DNA of 21,210 nucleotides from a virus, in IMG/VR virus record IMGVR_UViG_3300021351_000043, positions 1-21,210 of that record; one strand, written 5' to 3'. The translations under genes and the position numbers were made by a program. Each line of letters begins with the position of its first letter. Position 1 is the first letter of the stretch. The notes beneath the pieces are model-generated. The model was given only the letters and a program-made list of their open reading frames with translations. It was not told the origin of the DNA and did not search any database. Positions 1-5,039 of the stretch are shown piece by piece.

Positions 1-1190
1 CCAAACCCCAGCATCACTTTCTCTTCATCGTATTGGCCTGTATTTCGATTCTGCTGGTGAATCACGAAAACATGGGTTGCCCTTGGGTCGGGCCCCACAA
101 AACAATCAATCTCGTCCTCGTCTGTCCCCTTGGTGCGTTTGACATAGCCATAGGCATACGTGAGCAGGGTTTCACCTCGATTGCCTTCAGCGTCCTTCCA
201 ATAGCGTTTGGAGCCCTTTCGATTCTCGATGACAATCGGGATGCCCTGGAAAGTGATTTGATCTTGCAGCACGATGGCTTTTCGCAGATCTTCTTCTTCC
301 AACATGGCAAGCTCGAGGTCGGCTTCATTCTCGTATACTTTGCCAAACTCCCCGCCGGGCACTAGATCGTCATTCTCATCAAACCCCCAACCCTCCGGGA
401 TATAAACAAGAACGCATTGACAATTTGGATGAACAGTTCCTACCACCGCTTTCCAGTCTTTGGCCTTCCTTCCCACGTTCGTACCGTTGGCCTCGAGCGT
501 GGAGAGTTTGAAAATCCGCGGGTGGCCTTCCTTATCAAGGTGAAGCCTTTTGCAGTGCTGGCAAGCGTCGGGCATTATCCTCTTTGCCACAAGCGCATCC
601 CCGCCGTATCGCTTTCGATACTGATCGGCCAACCCGTTTTGCATGGCAGTGTGCTTCTCGGTAACCGAAATACGTTCCCAATCGCGTTCCCAATCTTTGG
701 TCGCCCAGCCAAGATCGGACTTCAACTCCTTGACCGTCTTGCGGCGTTCAATGGCTTCCTGAACTTTGTCCTTAATGGTTTGCCGCATTTTGGCTTGTAA
801 TGCCCGATCAGCATTGATCATAACCTCACCCGTCTGGGTGTTGATTCGATTGCCCAACCCACGGCAATACTGTGCGGCATGAAGTTGGGCAAACTTCACG
901 GCTTGTTTTTCCACGTCGGTCAAAGGGATCGGATTCTTTTTGACGTACTGTTTGAATTCCTTAATCCCCATCTTGGCCACGGTTGGATTTTGCAAGATGC
1001 CAATCAGCTGACCGTAGAGATACGCATCTTTGATTGACTCAGCTTTGGGTTCAACCAACCCTAGCTTTTTCAGTTCGGCCAAGATCTCCGGTGGAACCGC
1101 ATCCGGTGAGATCGCGTTGACAATGAAAGCATGGTGATGTTTTTCAATGATCTTCGTGATTGCTTGGATCTGTTCTGGAGTCAAAAGCAT
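1..1190 (-). CDS. Phage head morphogenesis protein (Mu gpF / SPP1 gp7-like) fused to an InPase domain, C-terminus cut off by window edge
   Basis: 396 residues are visible and the frame stays open to the left edge. Residues about 100-260 look like the MuF family of minor head proteins. They include the paired cysteines C210-x2-C213 (ACQHCKRL) and the closing H-P-N-C-Q-C at 254-259, a metal-binding signature typical of the family. From about residue 300 a second module begins (TFQGIPIVIENRKGS), then YGYVKRTKGTDEDEIDCFVGP and an IHQ..N...YDE.KVMLGF stretch. I recognise this as the phage InPase-type (inorganic pyrophosphatase-like) domain often attached to MuF proteins. The ATG at 1190 has GGGAGG seven bases upstream. 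MuF proteins usually follow the portal gene and act inside the procapsid or are ejected with DNA; here about 10 kb of accessory genes separates the two. Confidence 0.85.
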   Translation of the reverse strand, partial: MLLTPEQIQAITKIIEKHHHAFIVNAISPDAVPPEILAELKKLGLVEPKAESIKDAYLYGQLIGILQNPTVAKMGIKEFKQYVKKNPIPLTDVEKQAVKFAQLHAAQYCRGLGNRINTQTGEVMINADRALQAKMRQTIKDKVQEAIERRKTVKELKSDLGWATKDWERDWERISVTEKHTAMQNGLADQYRKRYGGDALVAKRIMPDACQHCKRLHLDKEGHPRIFKLSTLEANGTNVGRKAKDWKAVVGTVHPNCQCVLVYIPEGWGFDENDDLVPGGEFGKVYENEADLELAMLEEEDLRKAIVLQDQITFQGIPIVIENRKGSKRYWKDAEGNRGETLLTYAYGYVKRTKGTDEDEIDCFVGPDPRATHVFVIHQQNRNTGQYDEEKVMLGF

Positions 1191-1252
1191 TGAGCATCCT
1201 CCCTATCCCGATCCGACTGGAAGGCACCATTTTTGTCAATGGCTTGGCGAAA

Positions 1253-1281
1253 TTGTCAAACGAAAAAAGCTTTGCTACACT
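1253..1281 (+). promoter_or_regulatory. Plus-strand sigma70-like promoter P1
   Basis: The -35 is TTGTCA (1253-1258), followed by a 17-base spacer and the -10 TACACT (1276-1281). TGC stands directly upstream of the -10, an extended -10 element. It points away from the minus-strand head gene and toward the hairpin at 1304-1342. Inferred from sequence only. Confidence 0.6.
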
Positions 1282-1287
1282 CAAGAC

Positions 1288-1342
1288 TGATTCGCGCTTT
1301 GGGCCGTCCCTTCCAATTGTGGAAGGGGCGGACTTTTTATTT
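1288..1342 (+). ncRNA. Candidate short RNA, unit 1 of tandem plus-strand array
   Basis: The expected transcript runs from about seven bases after the P1 -10 box to the U-tract of the terminator at 1304-1342, roughly 50 nt. It has no ATG-initiated reading frame. It lies antisense to the prevailing gene direction in a gap with no supported protein gene. No known RNA family was recognised, and existence depends on P1 being active. Confidence 0.45.
1304..1342 (+). terminator. Intrinsic terminator Ta, plus strand
   Basis: An 11-bp stem (CCGTCCCTTCC with GGAAGGGGCGG, one G-U pair) closes a 6-base loop and is followed by ACTTTTTATTT. The opposite strand has no T-tract after the stem, so the polarity is plus. 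Confidence 0.75.
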
Positions 1343-1369
1343 GCAATCCACTTCACTCTTTGTTACGTT
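1341..1369 (+). promoter_or_regulatory. Plus-strand promoter P2
   Basis: The -35 is TTGCAA (1341-1346), then a 17-base spacer and the -10 TACGTT (1364-1369) with an upstream TGT (extended -10). The -35 begins inside the U-tract of terminator Ta. Taken alone it is weaker than P1, but it repeats the same layout. Confidence 0.45.
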
Positions 1370-1375
1370 GGGCTC

Positions 1376-1438
1376 TACCAAAGGTGACGAAGGCTTAATC
1401 ATGGTGTGAGGCTCCCAATCCCCCGGGAGCCTTTTTAT
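1376..1438 (+). ncRNA. Candidate short RNA, unit 2 of tandem plus-strand array
   Basis: The expected transcript from P2 to terminator Tb is about 62 nt. It contains a minimal two-codon frame, ATG GTG TGA at 1401-1409, preceded by GAAGG and ending where the terminator stem begins. Whether that frame is meaningful is unknown. No known RNA family was recognised. Confidence 0.4.
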
Positions 1439-1440
1439 TT
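1409..1440 (+). terminator. Intrinsic terminator Tb, plus strand
   Basis: A perfect 8-bp stem, AGGCTCCC with GGGAGCCT, encloses an 8-base loop and is followed by TTTTATTT. The minus strand shows no T-tract after the stem. Confidence 0.75.
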
Positions 1441-1467
1441 GGCAGATTTTTGCGCTTGTGCTACTGT
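1439..1467 (+). promoter_or_regulatory. Plus-strand promoter P3
   Basis: The -35 is TTGGCA (1439-1444), a five-of-six match. A 17-base spacer and the -10 TACTGT (1462-1467) follow, with TGC directly upstream. As with P2, the -35 begins inside the U-tract of the preceding terminator. Confidence 0.5.
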
Positions 1468-1473
1468 GGATAT

Positions 1474-1538
1474 GGTTCGATTGACATTTGATCTCTTGTT
1501 TCGATAAGCCCGCTTCCCCCTCAAGCGGGCTTATTTAT
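1474..1538 (+). ncRNA. Candidate short RNA, unit 3 of tandem plus-strand array
   Basis: The expected transcript from P3 to terminator Tc is about 60 nt. It carries an 11-codon frame starting ATG GTT CGA at about 1473 and ending TAA inside the first arm of the terminator stem, with no clear ribosome site. A second TTGACA (1480-1485) lies within the unit, but its -10 would fall in the hairpin. No known family was recognised. Confidence 0.4.
1504..1538 (+). terminator. Intrinsic terminator Tc, plus strand
   Basis: A perfect 12-bp stem (ATAAGCCCGCTT with AAGCGGGCTTAT, 1504-1515 and 1523-1534) has a 7-base C-rich loop and is followed by TTATA. Its second arm contains the stop codon of the convergent minus-strand gene (1531-1533). 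It could stop plus-strand transcripts before they run antisense into that gene. Confidence 0.65.
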
Positions 1539-1977
1539 ACCCTGTGACCCAAATTGCAAGTGAATGAAGATCACTGCCCTCAAGGGTCGGCCCTTGCCTA
1601 TCCACCCCCCAAGCCAATGCCCAGCCGATCCAATCCCGTTGGTCTTGCAGATTGCCGATCATAGAATGAGCATGCGCATCCCGTGAAGCCAACCCTAAAG
1701 CTCGAACCAACTTCAATTGATTAATAGGGATTGGAACGTCCAACGGGTTGCGCAGATACCAACCGCCATAGTATCGACGATAACAAGCCATATGAACCTT
1801 TCCCCGCATATGGGAGATCAACACATAGAGCAACGATCGAAACGTTGGGGTTGAATTGCCTGGGATAGCCTCTTTGATTAGTTGACGCAATTGCCCATGG
1901 TATTTACGCCATTGGTGCTTTTCACAACAACCGTCCGATTGACATAGACCTCCATCGCTTGGTTCCACGCAAAGCAT
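1531..1977 (-). CDS. Hypothetical protein, 148 aa
   Basis: I do not recognise this protein. The ATG at 1977 follows GGGGAGG with four bases of spacing, which fixes the start well. The N-terminus is Cys-rich (C3, C12, C17, C18, with H21), and the centre is rich in Tyr, Trp and Arg (YRRYYGGWYLRNP). No signal peptide or membrane segment is evident. The gene is set apart from its upstream neighbour by a promoter and a strong minus-strand terminator hairpin (1997-2052), so its expression may depend on read-through or attenuation. It is the last gene before the 340-base non-coding gap. Confidence 0.7.
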   Translation of the reverse strand: MLCVEPSDGGLCQSDGCCEKHQWRKYHGQLRQLIKEAIPGNSTPTFRSLLYVLISHMRGKVHMACYRRYYGGWYLRNPLDVPIPINQLKLVRALGLASRDAHAHSMIGNLQDQRDWIGWALAWGVDRQGPTLEGSDLHSLAIWVTGYK

Positions 1978-1989
1978 ATTGCCTCCCCT

Positions 1990-2052
1990 ATCAAATCAAA
2001 AAGGGGCTGGGTGCGGAAGGAGTTACACTCCCCGGCAAGCCCGCACCCAGCC
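1990..2052 (-). terminator. Intrinsic terminator / attenuator Te upstream of the 148-aa gene
   Basis: A perfect 12-bp inverted repeat (GGCTGGGTGCGG at 2005-2016 pairing with 2041-2052) encloses 24 bases that themselves form GGAGT/ACTCC. Read on the minus strand the stem is followed by CCTTTTTGATTT. The hairpin ends about 27 bases before the start codon of the 148-aa gene, so it sits in a possible leader. Confidence 0.75.
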
Positions 2053-2063
2053 TGAGGTGAGAA
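1997..2063 (-). ncRNA. Candidate short RNA or attenuated leader, minus strand
   Basis: A transcript from promoter P5 would run about 65 nt to the U-tract of the terminator at 1990-2052. It could be a stand-alone short RNA, or the attenuated leader of the 148-aa gene that follows. Confidence 0.35.
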
Positions 2064-2069
2064 TAGAGT

Positions 2070-2098
2070 ACTATTGCAACAAAGCAAGCCGAGGTCAA
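2070..2098 (-). promoter_or_regulatory. Minus-strand promoter P5
   Basis: Read on the minus strand: -35 TTGACC (2098-2093), a 17-base spacer, and -10 AATAGT (2075-2070) with TGC directly upstream. It starts just past the stop codon of the 71-aa gene. Confidence 0.5.
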
Positions 2099-2102
2099 CC
2101 AT

Positions 2103-2318
2103 TTACCAACTGGCTTTGTCTTCCTCAGCCAAGCATTCTTGTAATCCTCGTTCCATGATAAACCAACGCGGTAAAACCAGACCCCCCGGAACTTGATCCA
2201 CAATCACACTTTCCGGTATCCATTCCATGCTTTTGTTTGGGAAGCGCACACGTCGTGCGCGTACAGTCTTTCGAAGGTACTTTTCAACTTTCACCGTGAA
2301 CAAATCTCGAAAATCCAT
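2103..2318 (-). CDS. Hypothetical protein, 71 aa
   Basis: I do not recognise this protein. The frame is open further upstream, but that part overlaps the preceding gene. The ATG at 2318 has AAAGG six bases upstream and lies ten bases after the preceding stop, so I place the start there. The protein is basic in its first half (VEKYLRKTVRARRVRFP) and hydrophobic/aromatic in its second (LVLPRWFIMERGLQEC). No catalytic motif is visible. It closes the run of short overlapping genes that begins near 5900. Confidence 0.7.
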   Translation of the reverse strand: MDFRDLFTVKVEKYLRKTVRARRVRFPNKSMEWIPESVIVDQVPGGLVLPRWFIMERGLQECLAEEDKASW

Positions 2319-2328
2319 CGAATGCCTT

Positions 2329-2757
2329 TCAATGTTTGGTGTGGTCTTTTTGCTTCTGGCCAAAGATTGAATCCAAAAGTTGATAGATCTGTTCTTTGGT
2401 TGGCGAAGAATGTTGACCATCGCATTCCTCACAATCTCCCTCGCATTCTTGTGCATCTGGCACGATTGTGATTTTTTGCGTATCGAAATTGAATTTCATG
2501 TTGGGTGCTTTTTCGAAACCTAGATCGCGCATCAAAACAGCATCCACCGGCCCCCAAATCACCCGATGATTTTTCCGTCGATGGAAATCCAACTCTTGCA
2601 GCTTAAGCTGAAAAGCCGCTTTGGCCAACTCCATTTCATCGCCCAACTTGTGCGCCGCATCCACAAGCTCTTTTTGCTGCGCCATCAACCGCAAAAACTC
2701 TTGTTTGATTTCCTCGTCCTTCTCCTCAAAAATAACCACGTCGTTTTCGATTTTCAT
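2329..2757 (-). CDS. Hypothetical coiled-coil protein with C-terminal Cys cluster, 142 aa
   Basis: Function is unknown. Residues about 12-58 are Glu/Lys/Leu/Gln-rich with heptad-like spacing, suggesting a coiled coil. A middle region (HRVIWGPVDAVLMRDLGFEK) precedes an acidic cysteine cluster near residues 103-110 (CEGDCEEC), which may bind metal. I chose the ATG at 2757, which shares ATGA with the upstream stop and has GGAG eight bases before it. A GTG three codons earlier is possible but less well placed. Confidence 0.75.
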   Translation of the reverse strand: MKIENDVVIFEEKDEEIKQEFLRLMAQQKELVDAAHKLGDEMELAKAAFQLKLQELDFHRRKNHRVIWGPVDAVLMRDLGFEKAPNMKFNFDTQKITIVPDAQECEGDCEECDGQHSSPTKEQIYQLLDSIFGQKQKDHTKH

Positions 2758-3104
2758 TTTGACCACTCCACTAAATTTTCAAACTTGAAAAACTTTGGAA
2801 TCATCAACGCGTGTGCAATTTTCAAAAGCGCAAGCGTTGACGGATCGTTTTGCCACCCAGGCAAAACCATGATAGCGTCACAACGACGCATTACATGCAA
2901 AACCGCTGAATCCACTTTGTCTATTGGTAATTGATCATCAATGTTTTGGTGTTGTGCCTGGGGGCACATCGGGATGAAATTATGAGCGTACAACTGCAGC
3001 ATCATCTTTTCTGCAATTCGAATCCAGGGCAATCGCTCCCAATATGAAGGCATATGGAAAGGGCCAGCAATCAACACAATCAGCTGTTCGTTGTAGCCGA
3101 TCAT
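2754..3104 (-). CDS. DUF4406 / nucleoside 2-deoxyribosyltransferase-like protein, catalytic Glu apparently lost
   Basis: The 116-aa protein has the layout of small NDT-fold proteins. An N-terminal strand VLIAGPF (residues 10-16) is followed by a helix with an Ala-Glu-Lys pattern, then RRCDAIMVLPGW (73-84) matching the family's CD.I..L.GW strand. The usual next segment is G-W-x2-S-x-G-A-x2-E. Here it reads GWQNDPSTLAL, so the position of the catalytic glutamate is L93. That suggests a binding rather than enzymatic role, or a diverged site. The start at 3104 shares ATGA with the upstream stop, and GAGGG lies ten bases upstream. Family-level call only. Confidence 0.65.
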   Translation of the reverse strand: MIGYNEQLIVLIAGPFHMPSYWERLPWIRIAEKMMLQLYAHNFIPMCPQAQHQNIDDQLPIDKVDSAVLHVMRRCDAIMVLPGWQNDPSTLALLKIAHALMIPKFFKFENLVEWSK

Positions 3105-3400
3105 TTTTCTTTGCCCTCATGGGCAACAAAGTCCTCATACGATTCACAACCTCGCCAGAACTTGAAGCACCCTCGATATTGCCCATTAGATTCGAACTTG
3201 TTTTCTTCTAGCTCTTTGATCCCCATGTCTTCGGTCAATTGAAAACCATCGATCTCAAATTCCATCGGCCAATGTTTTTCCCCCGTGCTTTCAATGATTG
3301 TAACGATCACTTTTCGCCGTTTGTTTCTTGGCGATCGGCGCACTGTGCTTTGCAAACGATTTGGTTTCGGTAGTTCTTCAGTGATCCGTTTTGTCGTCAT
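3101..3400 (-). CDS. Hypothetical protein, 99 aa
   Basis: I do not recognise this protein. The ATG at 3400 has an excellent GGGAGG site six bases upstream and overlaps the end of the preceding gene by 23 bases in another frame. The N-terminal third is strongly basic (RRSPRNKRRKVIV) and leads into a beta-strand-like segment and an acidic half. Two cysteines and aromatic residues sit near the end (GCFKFWRGCESYEDF). Nucleic acid contact through the basic stretch is possible but unproven. Confidence 0.7.
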   Translation of the reverse strand: MTTKRITEELPKPNRLQSTVRRSPRNKRRKVIVTIIESTGEKHWPMEFEIDGFQLTEDMGIKELEENKFESNGQYRGCFKFWRGCESYEDFVAHEGKEK

Positions 3401-3740
3401 TGATCGCCTCCCGCAATTGCACAAGCAATTCCCAAGGATTCACACCTCGAAGAAATCCACACAATTCACTTGCAGTCACTTCCCGCCAAATGCCTTCTGA
3501 GAAATCGTAATAATCAATATACGATCCATCCTCCAACGTTCCGCCATAGACTGGGGTGGGCATTCCTTCCCAAACGTGAAGCCCGTATTCTGGATCATCT
3601 TTGGTCAATCCTCCTTGCACTTGCTCAAAGAAGACTGTTGCATCGGAATGAACTAAACCCTCTACCGTTTGCCCGTAAACACAGATGGGGAAAGGACCAA
3701 ACTCACTGAAAGCAACCATCACTTTTTCGTATTGCACCAT
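3378..3740 (-). CDS. Hypothetical protein, 120 aa
   Basis: Function is unknown. The protein is acidic and rich in aromatic residues (YGLHVWEGMPTPVYGG, IDYYDFSEGIW) and seems to be a compact soluble domain. No signal peptide, membrane segment or known motif is visible. The ATG at 3740 follows GAGGGGG with four bases of spacing. Its leader carries a long inverted repeat (3757-3811), and it is the first gene after a 170-base gap, so it may be independently regulated. Confidence 0.7.
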   Translation of the reverse strand: MVQYEKVMVAFSEFGPFPICVYGQTVEGLVHSDATVFFEQVQGGLTKDDPEYGLHVWEGMPTPVYGGTLEDGSYIDYYDFSEGIWREVTASELCGFLRGVNPWELLVQLREAINDDKTDH

Positions 3741-3756
3741 AAGACCCCCTCAAAGA

Positions 3757-3811
3757 CCTGTTGCAGGTGACCATCAACCCTGTCTGTTAGATTTAGGTTG
3801 CCCGCAACAGG
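3757..3811 (-). promoter_or_regulatory. Structured leader upstream of the 120-aa gene
   Basis: CCTGTTGC (3757-3764) pairs with GCAACAGG (3804-3811). Inside, CAACC (3775-3779) pairs with GGTTG (3796-3800), giving a two-part stem. On the minus strand it ends 16 bases before the start codon and beside the GAGGGGG ribosome site, with no T-tract. A leader regulatory structure is an inference. Confidence 0.4.
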
Positions 3812-3819
3812 CCACAAAA

Positions 3820-3854
3820 TTTTGTTGACAAAAATGTGCTTTCCACGATACAAA
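3820..3854 (+). promoter_or_regulatory. Plus-strand promoter P4 with dyad over the -35
   Basis: A consensus TTGACA (3825-3830) is followed 18 bases later by TACAAA (3849-3854). The -35 lies inside a 14-base dyad, TTTTGT-TG-ACAAAA (3820-3833), which looks like an operator. The -10 is weaker than in P1-P3 and lacks the TGn extension. Confidence 0.45.
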
Positions 3855-3860
3855 AACCAT

Positions 3861-3920
3861 TGTCATTCCCTTAGCCGACTTTCCAGCCCACTGTCACCCG
3901 CGAAAGTCGGCTATTTTATT
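3861..3920 (+). ncRNA. Candidate short RNA, unit 4, plus strand
   Basis: The expected transcript from P4 to the terminator at 3872-3920 is about 60 nt and is dominated by one hairpin. There is no protein frame in it. It is convergent with the minus-strand 71-aa gene, whose stop codon falls in the terminator stem, just as in unit 3. Confidence 0.4.
3872..3920 (+). terminator. Intrinsic terminator Td, plus strand
   Basis: A perfect 12-bp stem pairs TAGCCGACTTTC (3872-3883) with 3902-3913 across an 18-base loop, followed by TTTTATT. The minus strand lacks a T-tract after the stem. Confidence 0.65.
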
Positions 3921-4126
3921 CCCTGTGGATCCACTATCAATATGCAACGCCACACACCGCTTGACTCCTCAAACAATGGCTTGATCACTGCTTTAATTTT
4001 GAAGCCCAATCCAAATTCATTCAACAAAAACGAATTGAGCTGAAACACGGCAAACGCTTTCGTGTCTGCAAACACTCGGAGGTCAAGCCGTTCAGGTTTT
4101 TTGTCACTGTTCATCGGCAAGTGCAT
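3911..4126 (-). CDS. Hypothetical protein, 71 aa
   Basis: I do not recognise this protein. It overlaps the end of the sigma4/XRE/alpha-CTD gene by 23 bases in a different frame. GAGGA five bases before the ATG at 4126 supports that start; an in-frame ATG at 4114 is a weaker alternative. The sequence alternates hydrophobic and charged stretches (FAVFQLNSFLLNEFGLGFKIKAVIKPLF) and ends in a strand-like CILIVDPQG. Translational coupling to the upstream regulator is likely. Confidence 0.65.
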   Translation of the reverse strand: MHLPMNSDKKPERLDLRVFADTKAFAVFQLNSFLLNEFGLGFKIKAVIKPLFEESSGVWRCILIVDPQGIK

Positions 4127-5039
4127 AACCTTCCTCAGCCAATATTGATTGTATTTCCTTCAATGTTCGCTCACCTAAATGACGAACGGTTGTCAACAAT
4201 TCGTTTGGAGTCCATTTCAAAAGATCGCCCAAATAATATATACTCATACGATCCAAAGAATTCAAAGCCCGCGTTGAAAATTCAAGTTCATACAAAGGAC
4301 GGTCCCTTTCCTCCTCAGTCAAAACTTGTGATTTTATCGTCTTCACTTCTTTAGGCTCAATGCTCAAAGTGTCTTTATTGCGAACTACCCAACCCGTCTT
4401 ACTTTCGAAATCCTGCAACAAAGCTCGTAATTCTTTCCATTGACTGGGCAAATCCAGATAGCGCATATCCACAGTAGGTTTTGGCTTTTCGTTGCTCATC
4501 GCTTCAATTTGCTTTTTTGTAGGCTTATACAGCAATTCGGCAGGGTCAACCTGTAACAAATAGCTTAGCTGATAGATACTTTGCTTCTTGACTGATTGAT
4601 TCCCGCTCAACCATTTATTTACCGCACTAACACTACTTCCTAAAGCCTCAGCCGCCATACGAATTGTCAAACCTTTTTGCTCAAATAATTGCTTCAATTT
4701 GTTGGCGTCCAACGTCAACAAACGATAATCAGCCAAAACACCTTCAGCATAAGGATCACATTTGACTTCCAACTTTTTGCCTTTTTCTGCCAAATAAAAT
4801 TGGCGTCGAACATCTGTGCATGCTTGATAAAATCGCTTATGTATTTGGCCTGGCGTTGTATCAAACAGCTTAGCAAGTTCAGCCAATGTATGTTTTTCTT
4901 CTTTACCCAATCCTAAGCGCAAAACAATCAAACGCGATTTTGGATAAGACACTGCAGTCAACGCTTTTTCTACCAATGCAAAATCTGCATCGTATCCCAT
5001 TATTTTTTTCACTTTGCCGCTTTCAACTACTCGACCCAT
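4104..5039 (-). CDS. Putative transcription regulator: sigma region 4-like HTH + XRE-type HTH + RNA polymerase alpha-CTD-like domain
   Basis: This 311-aa protein has three recognisable DNA-binding modules. Residues about 20-82 resemble sigma70 region 4 (LIVLRLGLGKEEKHTLAELAKLFD, then TTPGQI and a final VRRQF). The recognition-helix residues that contact the -35 in sigma70 differ: T-P-G-Q-I-H-K replaces T-R-E-R-I-R-Q. Residues about 111-172 form an XRE/Cro-type HTH (LFEQKGLTIRMAAEALG, VSAVNKWLSGNQ). Residues about 246-309 match alpha-CTD (RPLYELEFSTRALNSL, YLGDLL, HLGERTLKEI). They keep the equivalents of the DNA-contacting R265, N268, G296 and E302, and of the sigma-contacting E261. No sigma region 2 is present, so it is not a complete sigma factor. 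The start at 5039 has GGAG seven bases upstream and overlaps the preceding gene by 17 bases. I infer control of promoter choice by host RNA polymerase. Confidence 0.8.
   Translation of the reverse strand: MGRVVESGKVKKIMGYDADFALVEKALTAVSYPKSRLIVLRLGLGKEEKHTLAELAKLFDTTPGQIHKRFYQACTDVRRQFYLAEKGKKLEVKCDPYAEGVLADYRLLTLDANKLKQLFEQKGLTIRMAAEALGSSVSAVNKWLSGNQSVKKQSIYQLSYLLQVDPAELLYKPTKKQIEAMSNEKPKPTVDMRYLDLPSQWKELRALLQDFESKTGWVVRNKDTLSIEPKEVKTIKSQVLTEEERDRPLYELEFSTRALNSLDRMSIYYLGDLLKWTPNELLTTVRHLGERTLKEIQSILAEEGYALADEQ

Noticed and set aside
417-800. Open plus-strand frame of 127 codons.
   Set aside because: It lies opposite the MuF coding sequence, which has clear family motifs. Other plus-strand frames in the window are likewise mirror readings of minus-strand genes.
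1218-1258. Minus-strand TTGACA boxes as promoters for the MuF gene.
   Set aside because: Neither copy has an acceptable -10 at 16-18 bases (TCGGAT and CAAAAA). I kept only the shared 12-mer as an observation.
1253-1538. CRISPR array or direct-repeat array, because of regular spacing near 90 bases.
   Set aside because: The repeated elements are promoter and terminator signals, not identical repeats. The hairpin stems differ in sequence and no cas genes are present.
1997-2052. Possible tRNA or structured RNA gene, because of the long GC-rich stem.
   Set aside because: No cloverleaf, anticodon arm or T-arm sequence can be drawn. The stem followed by a T-tract fits a terminator.
1878-2102. Minus-strand frame of 74 codons.
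   Set aside because: It runs through the terminator hairpin and the ribosome site of the 148-aa gene, and starts at the P5 promoter with no ribosome site of its own.
4104-5039. Complete sigma factor.
   Set aside because: No region 2 or region 3 sequence is present; only a region 4-like HTH is seen, with changed recognition residues.
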